A stretch of 64,000 nucleotides of DNA from Pigmentiphaga litoralis (GCF_013408655.1 NZ_JACCBP010000002.1:744001-808000), one strand, 5' to 3'. Shown: positions 7,182 to 16,531, counted from the first letter of the stretch. A program made the numbers and translations. The notes: a model not told the origin generated them from the letters alone.

Positions 7182-8809
7182 ATGCAATGTCTTTTCGTGT
7201 GCTGCCGCTGGTGGCGGCCTCCGTGCTGTCCGGATGCGCGCATGTTCGGCTGGGTCAGCAGGTCGACGTGCAGGCCGCCAGCGCCGCGGCTGACGTGACC
7301 GCGTTGCGTGCCGGCTTCGATGCGAAGCTGGCGGCGGCAAGCGCCCGGCGTGCTCAACAAGACGTTGACCGGCCCTGGCTTGCCGGCGCGCCGCAGCCCG
7401 TGGCGCGCGAGGTTACCTTGCCGGCCGCCTTGCGCGGCGAGGTGCAGACCTCGTTGATGTTTCCCGGTGGCCGGGTCGATCTGGTCACCTTGGGCGAGCA
7501 GGTATTTCTGGCCACCGGCATCCAGGTCAGGATTTCGCCCGAAGCCTTGTTGCCCGCCGAGGGGTTTTCGCCGCGGCTGGCCAGCAGCGCCGGGTCATCG
7601 GCCTCCGGCACGGCTACCCCATCGGCTTCCGCAGCGGCGGCGCACGCCATCGCGCCGACCGTGGCGGTTCCCATCGGTGCCCATCCTTTGCCGAGGTTGC
7701 TCGACCTGGCTGCGCATCGCCTGGGCGTGTACTGGAAGTACGAAGATTCGGTGATCCGTTTCTTCCGCACTGAAACACGGGTGTTCAACGTGCGCGCGCT
7801 GACGCTCAAGTCGTCGGCGTCCGCCAGCCTGGGGCGCAGCGGCAAGACATCGGGCGGCGCTTTTGAAAGCACGTCCGGGACGCGGATCGAAAGCGAAGGT
7901 GGTTCGCCCATCGATGCGGTCAAGGCCAAGCTCGAACCTTTCCTGACCCGTGCGGGCGTGGTCGTTGCCAACGGCGACGCATCGGGGCTGGTGGTGGTGA
8001 CCGACACGCGTGATGCGCTTGACCGTGTCGCGACCTATCTGGACCGCGAAAACAAGGCACTGACGCGGCGCGTGCGGCTGGTGTTCGAAGAGATCGATGT
8101 CGTCTCCAACAACAGCAATGAACAGGGCATCGACTGGAACGTGCTGTATGCACGGACCGAGGCGGCCTTGCGGCTGTCGCCACTGACGTCGCTGGTGTCG
8201 AGTGTGGCTGGAGCTGGGTCGTCGATGGCCTCGGGCCGCCGCGAGTGGGAAGGGACGGCGCTGGTGATCAAGGCCATCAGCGAGATCGGCACCATCGTAA
8301 GGCGCACATCGGTGCCGCTGCAGACGTTGAACCGCCGGCCCGTCACGCATGCCGTGCGCACCACCTTCAGCTATATCGATCAGGTGCAGGTGACCACCGT
8401 CGCTTCGTCGGCCGGGACGTCAACCGCGCCCTCGGTCACGCAAAAGGAAGAGACGGTCGGGTCTTTCCTGACGCTGATCCCCGATGCGCAGGACGACGGC
8501 CAGATCCTGCTGTCGATCGCCTACGACAACACCGTCGCGCAGCCACTCAAGACACTGACCTTCGGGTCATCGAGCAATCAGGTCCAGCTGCAGCAGAAGA
8601 CCATCGAAGGCATGGGAACGGTCCAGCAGGTCGAGCTGCGGCCGGGGCAGCCTGTCGTCATTTCCGGCTTCGACCGCAGCCATGCGCAGTACGACCGCAG
8701 GCGTATCGACGAGGACGCTTCACTCCTCTTTGGCGGGTCGGGCAAGGCGACGAAGCAGCGCGCCACGACGGTGGTGATCGTCACGGCGCAGGTCGAGGAG
8801 GGCTTCTGA
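7178..8809 (+). CDS. pilN: Type IVb pilus secretin lipoprotein PilN
   Basis: Outer-membrane secretin through which the type IVb pilus is extruded (R64 PilN/BfpB family). The lipoprotein signal ends in the lipobox VLSGC with Cys at residue 20. Residues about 85-210 resemble the N-terminal secretin domains. The conserved C-terminal secretin domain includes RRPVTHAVRTTFSYIDQV, VGSFLTLIPDAQDDGQILLS and PGQPVVISGFDR. Length 543 residues is usual for the family. The start overlaps the previous stop (ATGA), and its own stop overlaps the next start (TGATG), so translation is coupled along the operon. Confidence 0.88.
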   Translation: MNAMSFRVLPLVAASVLSGCAHVRLGQQVDVQAASAAADVTALRAGFDAKLAAASARRAQQDVDRPWLAGAPQPVAREVTLPAALRGEVQTSLMFPGGRVDLVTLGEQVFLATGIQVRISPEALLPAEGFSPRLASSAGSSASGTATPSASAAAAHAIAPTVAVPIGAHPLPRLLDLAAHRLGVYWKYEDSVIRFFRTETRVFNVRALTLKSSASASLGRSGKTSGGAFESTSGTRIESEGGSPIDAVKAKLEPFLTRAGVVVANGDASGLVVVTDTRDALDRVATYLDRENKALTRRVRLVFEEIDVVSNNSNEQGIDWNVLYARTEAALRLSPLTSLVSSVAGAGSSMASGRREWEGTALVIKAISEIGTIVRRTSVPLQTLNRRPVTHAVRTTFSYIDQVQVTTVASSAGTSTAPSVTQKEETVGSFLTLIPDAQDDGQILLSIAYDNTVAQPLKTLTFGSSSNQVQLQQKTIEGMGTVQQVELRPGQPVVISGFDRSHAQYDRRRIDEDASLLFGGSGKATKQRATTVVIVTAQVEEGF

Positions 8810-10134
8810 TGTCGAGCGACTACGCCGTGGTTGCGCTGCCCGGGCATGCAGCCGAACTGGTGTTGGGCCTGCGCTGGCACACCATCCTCGGCAGCGAACT
8901 GACCGCGCGGGCCAGGAAGAAAGCCCGCGAGCACCGCGCCACGCACTATGCCCATGGCGGCGAGCGGGCGGAAGCTGTCGGTGTCCTGCGCTTTCCACGG
9001 GGCGACCGGCCTGCCCGCGGCATGACGCGGTACTGCGCGGCGCTGGCCTTCGCGCACGGGCACGCACGTGGACTGCACGCTTGCTGCGTGGACCTGCCCG
9101 ATGGCCGCACGTGGCTGGTCGCGGCGCACCAGGGCAAAGTGCTGACGCAAACGGACCGCGTCTACACGACGCCGGCGGATGCGCATTCTGCCTTGCAGGC
9201 CTTGATGGATCGGCATGGCGCGGCGCTGACCGTGCACGGCCAGGTTCCCGCGTCGCCCGCCGAGCCGTTCGACCTGACGCTGCTCGGCGCGCAGTTGTCC
9301 GCGGCCATCAGCTTGAAGCCGGTGGGCTGGGCAGTGCCCAAGCCGGTCATCGTGGCGCTGGCGGCGTGCGCGCTGACGATCGGAGGGCGGGCAGGGTGGG
9401 ACCTGGTCCGTTCGTGGCGATCCGGCACGGAGCCCCTGCCATCCACCACGTCCAGCGTCTCCCCCGAGGCAGCCTGGCGTGATGCGTTGACGCGGTTGGC
9501 ATCCCGGACGCGGGTGCATACCGATGACGGGGTATCGGCCGTGCTGGCAGCCGTCGCGGGCCTCCCCATGGACATTGGCGGCTGGCAATTGCGCGGTGCG
9601 CAATGTCAGCCGCACGCCGACGCCGGCTGGCAGTGCGGGGCGCAGTACGAACGGCAACGCCGCAACGCGACCAATGCCACGTTCCTTGCGGCCCGGCCGT
9701 CGGGGTGGACCGAAAGCTGGCATCCGCTCGATGGCGTCACCGCATCGTTCGTGCTGTCGGACGGCGTGGAGCCGCTTGCCATTGATCGCCTGCAGCCGCT
9801 GTCGACCCACGATGCCGGCACCTTCAGCCACTTGCAGACCGTGCTGCCGGCTTTCGCGGCCATTGCAATCGGCGAGCCTGCACCCTTGCGGATCGAGCCG
9901 CCAGTCGACGGCTTTGGTGTGCCGATGCCGGCTTTACCCGGGATGCCCTCCGTCCATGAACGGTCCTTGACGCTGGATGGGCCGTTGCGATCGCTGGCCC
10001 TGGTGCCGGCATCGCTGTCCGGTCAGGTGGCGTGGCGCCTGCTGGATGCCCGCCTCCACGAAACCGCTGAACCCGCACTTAACCGCAGCCGCTGGATGGC
10101 CAGCCTGCAAGGGACTTTGTATGCACTTCGTTGA
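8809..10134 (+). CDS. pilO2: Type IVb pilus assembly protein PilO2
   Basis: Bitopic inner-membrane assembly protein of R64-type pili, thought to link the cytoplasmic motor with the periplasmic apparatus. The N-terminal 175 residues are soluble and lack a signal peptide. One membrane segment lies at about residues 176-196 (PVIVALAACALTIGG). The C-terminal 240 residues would be periplasmic. The architecture, the 441-residue length and the position between pilN and pilP fit PilO2 of type IVb systems. The start shares a base with the pilN stop; the end overlaps pilP by 14 bases. The sequence family is poorly conserved, so position weighs heavily in this call. Confidence 0.8.
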   Translation: MSSDYAVVALPGHAAELVLGLRWHTILGSELTARARKKAREHRATHYAHGGERAEAVGVLRFPRGDRPARGMTRYCAALAFAHGHARGLHACCVDLPDGRTWLVAAHQGKVLTQTDRVYTTPADAHSALQALMDRHGAALTVHGQVPASPAEPFDLTLLGAQLSAAISLKPVGWAVPKPVIVALAACALTIGGRAGWDLVRSWRSGTEPLPSTTSSVSPEAAWRDALTRLASRTRVHTDDGVSAVLAAVAGLPMDIGGWQLRGAQCQPHADAGWQCGAQYERQRRNATNATFLAARPSGWTESWHPLDGVTASFVLSDGVEPLAIDRLQPLSTHDAGTFSHLQTVLPAFAAIAIGEPAPLRIEPPVDGFGVPMPALPGMPSVHERSLTLDGPLRSLALVPASLSGQVAWRLLDARLHETAEPALNRSRWMASLQGTLYALR

Positions 10135-10639
10135 GGGTGGTGATGTCGTTGGTCGTGGTGGCGTCGCGGCCTGGCTTGGTCTGCTGGGTTTGCTGGCTGG
10201 CGCGGTTCTTCCCACCGGCAGCGCGCTGGGTCAGACAGAGCTGAACCTGGTCCGCGACATGTTGCGCCTCGACGCCGAACGCGCGCTCGATGCGGAGCGA
10301 GCAAAGGCTGGGCGGCCCGCAGCCAGCACGACGGCAGCGCCGGTCAAACGGCCCGATCGCATCACGGTCGCAGCCATCTATGGCACGGCCGGCGCGCTGC
10401 AGGCCGATGTGCTGATGAACGGAGAACGGCTGCATTTCCGGCAGGGCCAGGCGCAGGCACGCAATGCCTCCGCGGCAGCCGCCGCGTTCCAGCTGGCCAG
10501 GATCGATGACCTCTGCGTGCATCTGACGCGGTCCGGAGAACGCGCGCCGCGAGTGGTGTGTTACGTGGCCGGGACGGCGCCGGCGGCTCCGGGAACGGTC
10601 ATGACGCTGCCCCTGGGGGCGATGGCCCTTCCCCGGTGA
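10121..10639 (+). CDS. pilP: Type IVb pilus biogenesis protein PilP
   Basis: Small exported assembly protein. The ATG at 10121 lies inside the end of pilO2. A hydrophobic signal segment at about residues 16-36 ends near ALGQ. A short helical region (LVRDMLRLDAERALDAERAK) and a compact domain with ITVAAIYG then follow, as in R64-type PilP. Two cysteines, in DDLCVHL and RVVCYVAG, could form a disulfide. At 172 residues it fits PilP proteins of type IVb loci. The function is inferred from the R64 family and gene order: stabilising or assembling the periplasmic part of the machine. Confidence 0.75.
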   Translation: MHFVEGGDVVGRGGVAAWLGLLGLLAGAVLPTGSALGQTELNLVRDMLRLDAERALDAERAKAGRPAASTTAAPVKRPDRITVAAIYGTAGALQADVLMNGERLHFRQGQAQARNASAAAAAFQLARIDDLCVHLTRSGERAPRVVCYVAGTAPAAPGTVMTLPLGAMALPR

Positions 10640-10690
10640 ATTCCCTTGCGCACTGAATCCCCTTCCTTCCATGACTTTGCAGAGAACGCC

Positions 10691-12604
10691 ATGAACCTGT
10701 TTGGCCGGAAACCCCGATACACCCCGTTGTCGCTGGGAGCGACACCGACGCAATTGGCCGAGCCGACGTCCGATGCGCTTGCGCCTTCGACAGCCGCGAT
10801 GACCATGGCGCCGACAACGCCACTGACGACCCCGGCGCCACCGATCCGCATCGACAGCCGAGACGCCCTGGCGCGCCTGTCGCCGGCATTCCGCCGCGCC
10901 CTTCGGTCCGAGTTCGATATCGGCACGCTGGTCAACAAGTTGTGCCCCGTCGAATTTGAAGACGGGTCGGTCGCCATCCTGACAGTCGAAGAGTATGCCG
11001 ACAGCGAGCACATCGAAGAGATTGAACGGATGGTGCGACGTCGCCCACGGCCGTTGGCGCAGGCCTCCCGCATCGTGGTTCCTGCCACCTTGCTGCTGTC
11101 GATCGCGCGCGAGCAGATCACCGGCGACACCCTGCGCAACCGGCGGCGGGTACTGCTGGATCCGCTCAAGAGCTCGATGGCCGCGGCTTTCCACGACATC
11201 GTGGCCTGGGGCGTACGACATGCTGCCAGCGACCTGCACATCAATATTCGGCTGCTCGAGCCCGAGTCGGAAATCAAGTACACGGTCGGCGGCAAGTACG
11301 TCACGCCGTACCGATTCCAGCGCATGCAGACCGCCACGCTGATGGAAGTGCTTGCGGTCGCCTACATGGACATCCAGGGGGGCAACGGCGCGGTGTTCGA
11401 TCCGGCGATCGAGCAACAAGGACGCATTCATCACGAAGTCGATGATCGCGGCTACATGTTGCGATGGGCGTCCCTGTCAGCCGACTGCGGGCCGTCCGTG
11501 ACCTTGCGCATCCTGCATCTGGATGCCGAGATGCGGCTCGATGGCTTCGCGTCGCTGGGCTATCTGCCCAGCCAGATCGCGCTGATTGATCGCGCGCTGC
11601 TGTCCGAAGGCGGCGCGGTCGTGTTGGCAGGAGTGGTGGGGTCGGGCAAGTCCACGACCATTGCAACCATGATGTCGATGGTGCCCAAGACCCGCAAGGT
11701 CATCACGCTGGAAGATCCGGTCGAATACCTGATCCCGAACGCGCTGCAGAACACCGTGACGCGCACGCTCGATGGGGGCGGCAGTGGCGAGTTCGATGCC
11801 AAGCTCAAGACCATCAAGCGGTCCGCCATGAACGACCTGCTGATCGGCGAAATTCGTGACCATGAAACCGGCCGTGCCTTCATGGACCTGGCCAGCTCCG
11901 GCAGCAACCTCTACACGACGACCCACGCCGGCTCGGCCATTCTGATTCCCGACCGTCTGGCCTCGGACTTCATCGGGATCTCGCGCGACCTGCTCGCCAC
12001 GCCGGGCATCCTGAAGTTGCTCGTCTACCAGACGCTGCTGCCGACCTTGTGCCCGCATTGCCGGCTGCCGTTTTCATCGCTGTTCGAAGACGACGACGCG
12101 TCTGGCCACTGGCAGCGCTATGCCGAACGCCTGGTCCGTCTGTATGGCATCGACATCGCCGCGTTGCGGGCCCGGAATCCGGAAGGCTGCACGCACTGCC
12201 GGACCGAGCTGTTGCCTGAATTGAGCGGGATCAGCGGCCGCACGGTGGTGGCAGAGATGATCGAGCCCACGACGGACGAAGCGGTGCTGCGCCTGATCCG
12301 CAAAGGCGATGCGCTGGGCCTGCGTGCGCACTTTCTGTCGCACCGGACTGCGCCCTTTACCAGTCCCGACATGACCGGCAAGACGGCAATGGAGTGTGCC
12401 GTCTACAAGGCCTCGGTCGGCGAAGTCGATCCCCGTGACATCGAACCGCGCTTCATGAGTTTCGAGACGGTGGCCCTGCAGCGGTCGCATCAGGCGCGCC
12501 GCGCGCGGTCGGCCGTGGCGGTGGCCCGCCGGCCGATCACGGCGTTCGCCAGCCGGCGGGCGGCAGCCACGGCGGGCCGGATCGCAGCAGGGACCAAGTC
12601 ATGA
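10691..12604 (+). CDS. pilQ: Type IVb pilus assembly ATPase PilQ (GspE/PilB superfamily)
   Basis: Cytoplasmic secretion ATPase that powers pilin polymerisation. The Walker A loop VGSGKSTT lies at about residues 314-321. It is followed by the Asp box VITLEDPVEYLIP, the Walker B region DLLIGEIRDHETG and the His box YTTTHAGSA. Two CxxC pairs, CPHC near residue 455 and CTHC near residue 500, form the zinc tetracysteine motif found in GspE/PilB proteins. The ATG at 10691 is preferred to a TTG 15 codons earlier. Length is 637 residues. It is the only pilus ATPase here; no retraction ATPase is present. It overlaps pilR by ATGA. Confidence 0.92.
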   Translation: MNLFGRKPRYTPLSLGATPTQLAEPTSDALAPSTAAMTMAPTTPLTTPAPPIRIDSRDALARLSPAFRRALRSEFDIGTLVNKLCPVEFEDGSVAILTVEEYADSEHIEEIERMVRRRPRPLAQASRIVVPATLLLSIAREQITGDTLRNRRRVLLDPLKSSMAAAFHDIVAWGVRHAASDLHINIRLLEPESEIKYTVGGKYVTPYRFQRMQTATLMEVLAVAYMDIQGGNGAVFDPAIEQQGRIHHEVDDRGYMLRWASLSADCGPSVTLRILHLDAEMRLDGFASLGYLPSQIALIDRALLSEGGAVVLAGVVGSGKSTTIATMMSMVPKTRKVITLEDPVEYLIPNALQNTVTRTLDGGGSGEFDAKLKTIKRSAMNDLLIGEIRDHETGRAFMDLASSGSNLYTTTHAGSAILIPDRLASDFIGISRDLLATPGILKLLVYQTLLPTLCPHCRLPFSSLFEDDDASGHWQRYAERLVRLYGIDIAALRARNPEGCTHCRTELLPELSGISGRTVVAEMIEPTTDEAVLRLIRKGDALGLRAHFLSHRTAPFTSPDMTGKTAMECAVYKASVGEVDPRDIEPRFMSFETVALQRSHQARRARSAVAVARRPITAFASRRAAATAGRIAAGTKS

Positions 12605-13719
12605 CGCTGCTGACCCGTTTGCGACAGGCCTTGTCCCCGGCGCGTCTGGCGGCCCTTTCGTTCCGCAAGGACCGCGCCGACTACTACGACTACCTGGCCG
12701 ATGTCATGGAAGGCACGGGCGGGCGCAAGACCTTGCGCGACGTCTTCCGCAGCGATGCCGATCGCTATGGCCTGCGGCACCGCCGGGGCATCCTGTCGCA
12801 CCACTGGGCCGACCTGCATCAGGAAGTCGGCGGCGACCTGTACGAGACGTTTCGCGGCACCTTGCCCGACGACGATCTGGTGCTGATCCGCATGGGGCAG
12901 CGCGGCGGTGCCGGCGCGCTCGAACAGACATTGCGTGACGTGGCTGCCGTGACGCGTGTCGTCGAACTGGCGCAGAGCACCTTCATCCGGACCGCCGCGG
13001 TCGGCGTGGTGGCCATGCTGGTGATGGTCGCCACCGTCCTGGCCATCCCGGCCTTCACGGTGCCCCGGCTGAAGCAGGCCTTCGGCATGCTGCCGGCGGA
13101 CTTCGTGGGCACGCAGGCGGCACGGCTGTATGGCCTGTCGGACTTCATCGAAGCCTGGGCGCTGGGGCTGGCGATCACCAGCGCAGGGCTGCTGTGGCTG
13201 ATCGCATGGTCACTGCCAAACCTGGTCGGCCCGGTGCGCCGGTGGCTGGACGAGCACCTGATCTGGCGCCTGTACCGGGACTTCCAGGGCATCCGGTTCC
13301 TGGCGTCGCTTGCCACCCTGGTCAAGAAGCGGGGCAACGTCAGCCCCGGCTTGCGCGAGGTGCTCGAGGTGCAGGCCATCGGCGCCAACGCGTGGCAGCG
13401 ATGGCACATCGAACAGATGATCGCCCGCATCGACGACGGTCAGGTCGGCAGTGCGACCTTCGATACCGGTGTCGTCGATCGCGAAACGCTGTGGTTCCTG
13501 ACCGACCTGATCGCCACGCGCGGCATGGATGACGCCTTGCTGCGCGCACGGTCCCGCGTCGAAACCCGCGCCGTGCACGACGTTGCCCGCAAGGCCGCCG
13601 TTGCGCGGTGGGCCATGTTGCTGGTGGCTGTCTCCGTACTGTTCAGCATTCTTTTCTGGCACTTCGCCGTCGTCAACGAAATGCGTATGGCGATGACCCG
13701 TTTCTACTCCAGTCGATGA
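12601..13719 (+). CDS. pilR: Type IVb pilus inner-membrane platform protein PilR (GspF family)
   Basis: Polytopic platform protein that works with the PilQ ATPase. The 372 residues show a soluble N-terminal domain, hydrophobic segments at about residues 132-155 and 178-203, a second soluble domain, and a last membrane helix near residues 338-360 (WAMLLVAVSVLFSILFW). This is the usual GspF layout, although the sequence is divergent. Its ATG overlaps the pilQ stop and its stop overlaps the pilS start, both as ATGA. Confidence 0.85.
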   Translation: MTLLTRLRQALSPARLAALSFRKDRADYYDYLADVMEGTGGRKTLRDVFRSDADRYGLRHRRGILSHHWADLHQEVGGDLYETFRGTLPDDDLVLIRMGQRGGAGALEQTLRDVAAVTRVVELAQSTFIRTAAVGVVAMLVMVATVLAIPAFTVPRLKQAFGMLPADFVGTQAARLYGLSDFIEAWALGLAITSAGLLWLIAWSLPNLVGPVRRWLDEHLIWRLYRDFQGIRFLASLATLVKKRGNVSPGLREVLEVQAIGANAWQRWHIEQMIARIDDGQVGSATFDTGVVDRETLWFLTDLIATRGMDDALLRARSRVETRAVHDVARKAAVARWAMLLVAVSVLFSILFWHFAVVNEMRMAMTRFYSSR

Positions 13720-14321
13720 GACCTTCCATGTCACTATTTTGCGTTCCTTCCTTCCGCACACTGCGCCGTCAGCAAGGCTTCACCCTGGTCGAAATCGCCA
13801 TCGTGGCTGCCATCATCCTGATCGCCGCAATCCTTGGCATTCCCGCCATCAACGGCTACATCATCGAAAACAAGGTGCCCAGCGTCGGCCAGGAACTGCA
13901 GCGCTTCGTCGCGCGCAGCAAGTCGGCCACCCAGGGGCTGGGGCCAACGCCCTACACCGGTATCGGCATGGCCCAGCTCGCCAACGGGTTGCGAAGCAGC
14001 AGTGTGCTGACGGTCGAAGGGCAGGGCGCCAATGCCACCGTGCGTCATGGCCTGGGCGCAACGGACGGCATGCTGGTGCTGAGCCCCGGCGGCATCACGG
14101 CGGCAGGCGATGCCTTCACGCTGACCTTCACCCGCGTCAACGAAGCCGCGTGCCCCGGCCTGGCTGCCGTGCTGCAACGCGTGTCCGAACGCATCCAGAT
14201 CAACGGCACCACGGTCAAGGAACCTGCCGTAGGCGGTGCGATCGGCATCTACGATGCCACCGGCGCCGAAGCCCTGTGCACGGGCGGCGACAGCAACCGC
14301 TTCGTGTTCACCGCGCGATAG
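13716..14321 (+). CDS. pilS: Type IVb prepilin, major pilin PilS
   Basis: Major pilin. The prepilin peptidase site is RRQQG|FTLVE, with Glu at mature position 5, followed by a long hydrophobic helix (IAIVAAIILIAAILGIPAI). The leader is 21 residues from the ATG at 13716, which overlaps the pilR stop, or 17 from the ATG at 13728. Two C-terminal cysteines, in EAACPGL and ALCTGGD, would form the disulfide-bonded loop of type IV pilins. The mature protein of about 180 residues suits a type IVb pilin. No prepilin peptidase gene is in the operon, so a housekeeping PilD-like enzyme must cleave it. Confidence 0.9.
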   Translation: MRPSMSLFCVPSFRTLRRQQGFTLVEIAIVAAIILIAAILGIPAINGYIIENKVPSVGQELQRFVARSKSATQGLGPTPYTGIGMAQLANGLRSSSVLTVEGQGANATVRHGLGATDGMLVLSPGGITAAGDAFTLTFTRVNEAACPGLAAVLQRVSERIQINGTTVKEPAVGGAIGIYDATGAEALCTGGDSNRFVFTAR

Positions 14322-14329
14322 GAACGGCG

Positions 14330-15892
14330 ATGATTCGGCGCGCAGCGTTCCGGCGATCCTGGCAGCGTGGGTTCACGCTGATCGAACTCGCCATCACCGC
14401 AAGCATCCTGAGCATCGTCACGGTGCTGTCCGTGGGCAAACTTCTGCAAGGCGTCCACGACGCCGCTGCCGAAGCCACAGGCTCCTACCTGCTCGCCGTC
14501 AAAAGCGCGATGGACACCTACCTGGTGCGCCACTACGACAGATTGAGCTCGACGCCCGGCGCCGCCGACCTACCCACCGTCGCCAACCCCTATGCGCCGA
14601 AGCTGTCGGAATTGCGCGCACTGGGTCTGTTGCAAGGCGGCTTCCCCGACCTCACCCCACTTAATCAAAACGTTGCCACCCGCATCGTGACCACCGGCAC
14701 CTGCCCGGGCACCGGCTGCCGGCTGGACGCACTGGCCTTCACGACCACCCCCGTGCAACTGCCCGGATCGCCCGCACCCAACACGGATCTGATCGCGCAA
14801 GTCATGATGGCAACCGCGGGGCATGGCGGCGCCGTCTATCCCGAACAGCCCGCCGTCATCCGGGGCACCGCCTTCTCATTGCCCAATCCGCTGGGCGCCG
14901 TGCCCGGCATTGTCGGCGTGCTCGCCAGCCTGGACACCACACTCTTCAACGAATTTGTCCGCCTGCGCGACCGCCGCGACCCGGACCTGCGCGGAGATCT
15001 GAGCGTCAAAGGCAAGGTCACCATCGACAACACGCTGGCCTTGCGTGCGCCCGACGGACAAACCTGCGTCGCCGCCAACCCCGACGGATCGATCACGCTG
15101 CGCTGCGCAGGCAAGCTCAATGCGAAAACCGGCGCGTTCCTGTCCGACCAGGGCGACAGCGTCAGGATCGACCCCGTCACCGGCATCGTCACCAGCCAAC
15201 GCGTCCATGCCGACACCGGACTCTCGACACGGCGCGGCACCCTCTTTGATGTCGCGGACGCCACCCCGACCCTGCGCGTCAACGCGGGGCAAATGCTGCT
15301 GATTACCAGCCGGGGCCTGGCACTGACCGTCGACGGCCAGGACCTCGTCGCCCAGGGAGGTGTGTCCACCCGCCGCCTGGGCCTGCGCGACCTGGCCGTT
15401 CCTGACCAGGCCTGCCAGAGCAGCGTCTCAACCGCCGCCGGCTCGTCAGCCGAGTACGCACGCACCGCGTCCGGCGGACTGGCAGTCTGCAGCCAGGGCA
15501 CATGGCGCGCCCTGGCCTCGCTGGCCGCCACCGGCAACGCCTGCACCCCCAATGGTGCGATCGCCACCGACACCGCCAGCGGCACCGGCCTCTTGTGCCG
15601 CCTCGGCGTCTGGGGCCGCGTCGACGACCTGCTGTCGAGCTACGTGCTGGTCTCGACCGTGCTGGTCAGCCACGCCGCCATCGTGCCCAAGCCCGCCTGC
15701 GGCCCCCTGGGCACCGGTACCGGCGTGCCGCTGATCTACCTGATCCCGCAACTGGAGTCATCCAAAGCCTCCGCCTTTACCCGCCGCGCTCGCGACCTGG
15801 GCGGTCACTGGGAAGTGCAGCTTGTCGACTACGACGGCACGCCCCTCTCCGCGCAAACCACCGCGCTCGCGCATCTTTACTGCAAGTACTGA
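14330..15892 (+). CDS. pilV: PilV minor pilin / tip adhesin (Shufflon-N type, non-switching)
   Basis: Minor pilin carried at the pilus tip. In R64 its C-terminus selects the recipient cell surface and is switched by a shufflon. A 14-residue leader ends at QRG|FTLIE and the helix ITASILSIVTVLSVGKLL follows. The long middle region (residues about 200-370) looks like a beta-rich shaft. Near the C-terminus are two tip motifs of CxxGxW form, CSQGTW near residue 386 and CRLGVW near residue 423. No inverted 19-base sfx repeats and no Rci recombinase lie downstream, so this PilV should be a fixed version. At 520 residues it is somewhat longer than R64 PilV. Confidence 0.85.
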   Translation: MIRRAAFRRSWQRGFTLIELAITASILSIVTVLSVGKLLQGVHDAAAEATGSYLLAVKSAMDTYLVRHYDRLSSTPGAADLPTVANPYAPKLSELRALGLLQGGFPDLTPLNQNVATRIVTTGTCPGTGCRLDALAFTTTPVQLPGSPAPNTDLIAQVMMATAGHGGAVYPEQPAVIRGTAFSLPNPLGAVPGIVGVLASLDTTLFNEFVRLRDRRDPDLRGDLSVKGKVTIDNTLALRAPDGQTCVAANPDGSITLRCAGKLNAKTGAFLSDQGDSVRIDPVTGIVTSQRVHADTGLSTRRGTLFDVADATPTLRVNAGQMLLITSRGLALTVDGQDLVAQGGVSTRRLGLRDLAVPDQACQSSVSTAAGSSAEYARTASGGLAVCSQGTWRALASLAATGNACTPNGAIATDTASGTGLLCRLGVWGRVDDLLSSYVLVSTVLVSHAAIVPKPACGPLGTGTGVPLIYLIPQLESSKASAFTRRARDLGGHWEVQLVDYDGTPLSAQTTALAHLYCKY

Positions 15893-15902
15893 GGACATTG
15901 CC

Positions 15903-16496
15903 ATGACCAAGCTAGCCATCGCCGCAGCGATCACTGTCGCCCTGAGCGCCCTCCCGGCCGCCGCCCAACTCGCGTCTCCGCAATGGAGTCGACCTGCGAT
16001 GGACTCGACGCATGTGACAGGGACGGCAGCGCGGGTGATGCCGGAGATTGTTGCGGCGCCTCCGGCGTCGAGCAGAGTCATCGAGGATATGCGAGCTCCT
16101 ACGTCGATCGCAGCGTTGCTGGCAGCGATGGAGGGAGTGGTTTTAGAGATGCCGGGCAACCAGAATCAAGGTGCCTTTGAGCAGCTCATGTTTGTCTTCA
16201 GCCCGGAAAAGCTGCAAGTTCGGTTCACAGCCAACTGGGTGTGGTACGACTCATGCGCCGCAACTGCAGCGGCTCCACGTTGCATGCATGGACCTTTCGA
16301 GGTGCTGCTTTCCCCTGAGGGCGTTTTTATAGCCAGGCGTGGTTGCGGAAGCGCGAGTGGCAGCGCAGGAGGCAATGCGGAATTTAAATGGTCGGACTTC
16401 GTCGCGTTTGGGGGAAGGAATGCGTCCCCCAAACACTGGACCCTGCAGCGTGACAGTTTTTGGTCCAATTGCTACTTCGAGTCTTCAAGCGGCTGA
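15903..16496 (+). CDS. Secreted protein of unknown function at end of pilus operon
   Basis: I do not recognise this protein. It begins ten bases after pilV with GAGG upstream, so it is probably the last operon gene. A clear signal peptide (residues 1-21, ending PAAAQ) starts the 197-residue product. The rest is unlike the pilins: a Pro/Ala/Ser-rich stretch to residue 60, then a compact part with tryptophans (VRFTANWVWYDS) and cysteines in YDSC, RCMHG, RRGCGS and NCYFE, suggesting a disulfide-stabilised domain. Codon use shifts to lower GC from about 16,020. It could be a pilus-associated surface protein or recently acquired cargo. Confidence 0.7.
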   Translation: MTKLAIAAAITVALSALPAAAQLASPQWSRPAMDSTHVTGTAARVMPEIVAAPPASSRVIEDMRAPTSIAALLAAMEGVVLEMPGNQNQGAFEQLMFVFSPEKLQVRFTANWVWYDSCAATAAAPRCMHGPFEVLLSPEGVFIARRGCGSASGSAGGNAEFKWSDFVAFGGRNASPKHWTLQRDSFWSNCYFESSSG

Positions 16497-16531
16497 CTTT
16501 GGTCCGACAAGCAGACATTAGCGAATACGCC

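Noticed and set aside
14330..16496. Possible shufflon downstream of pilV
   Set aside because: Looked for inverted 19-base sfx-like repeats, partial pilV 3' cassettes and an Rci recombinase; none are present.
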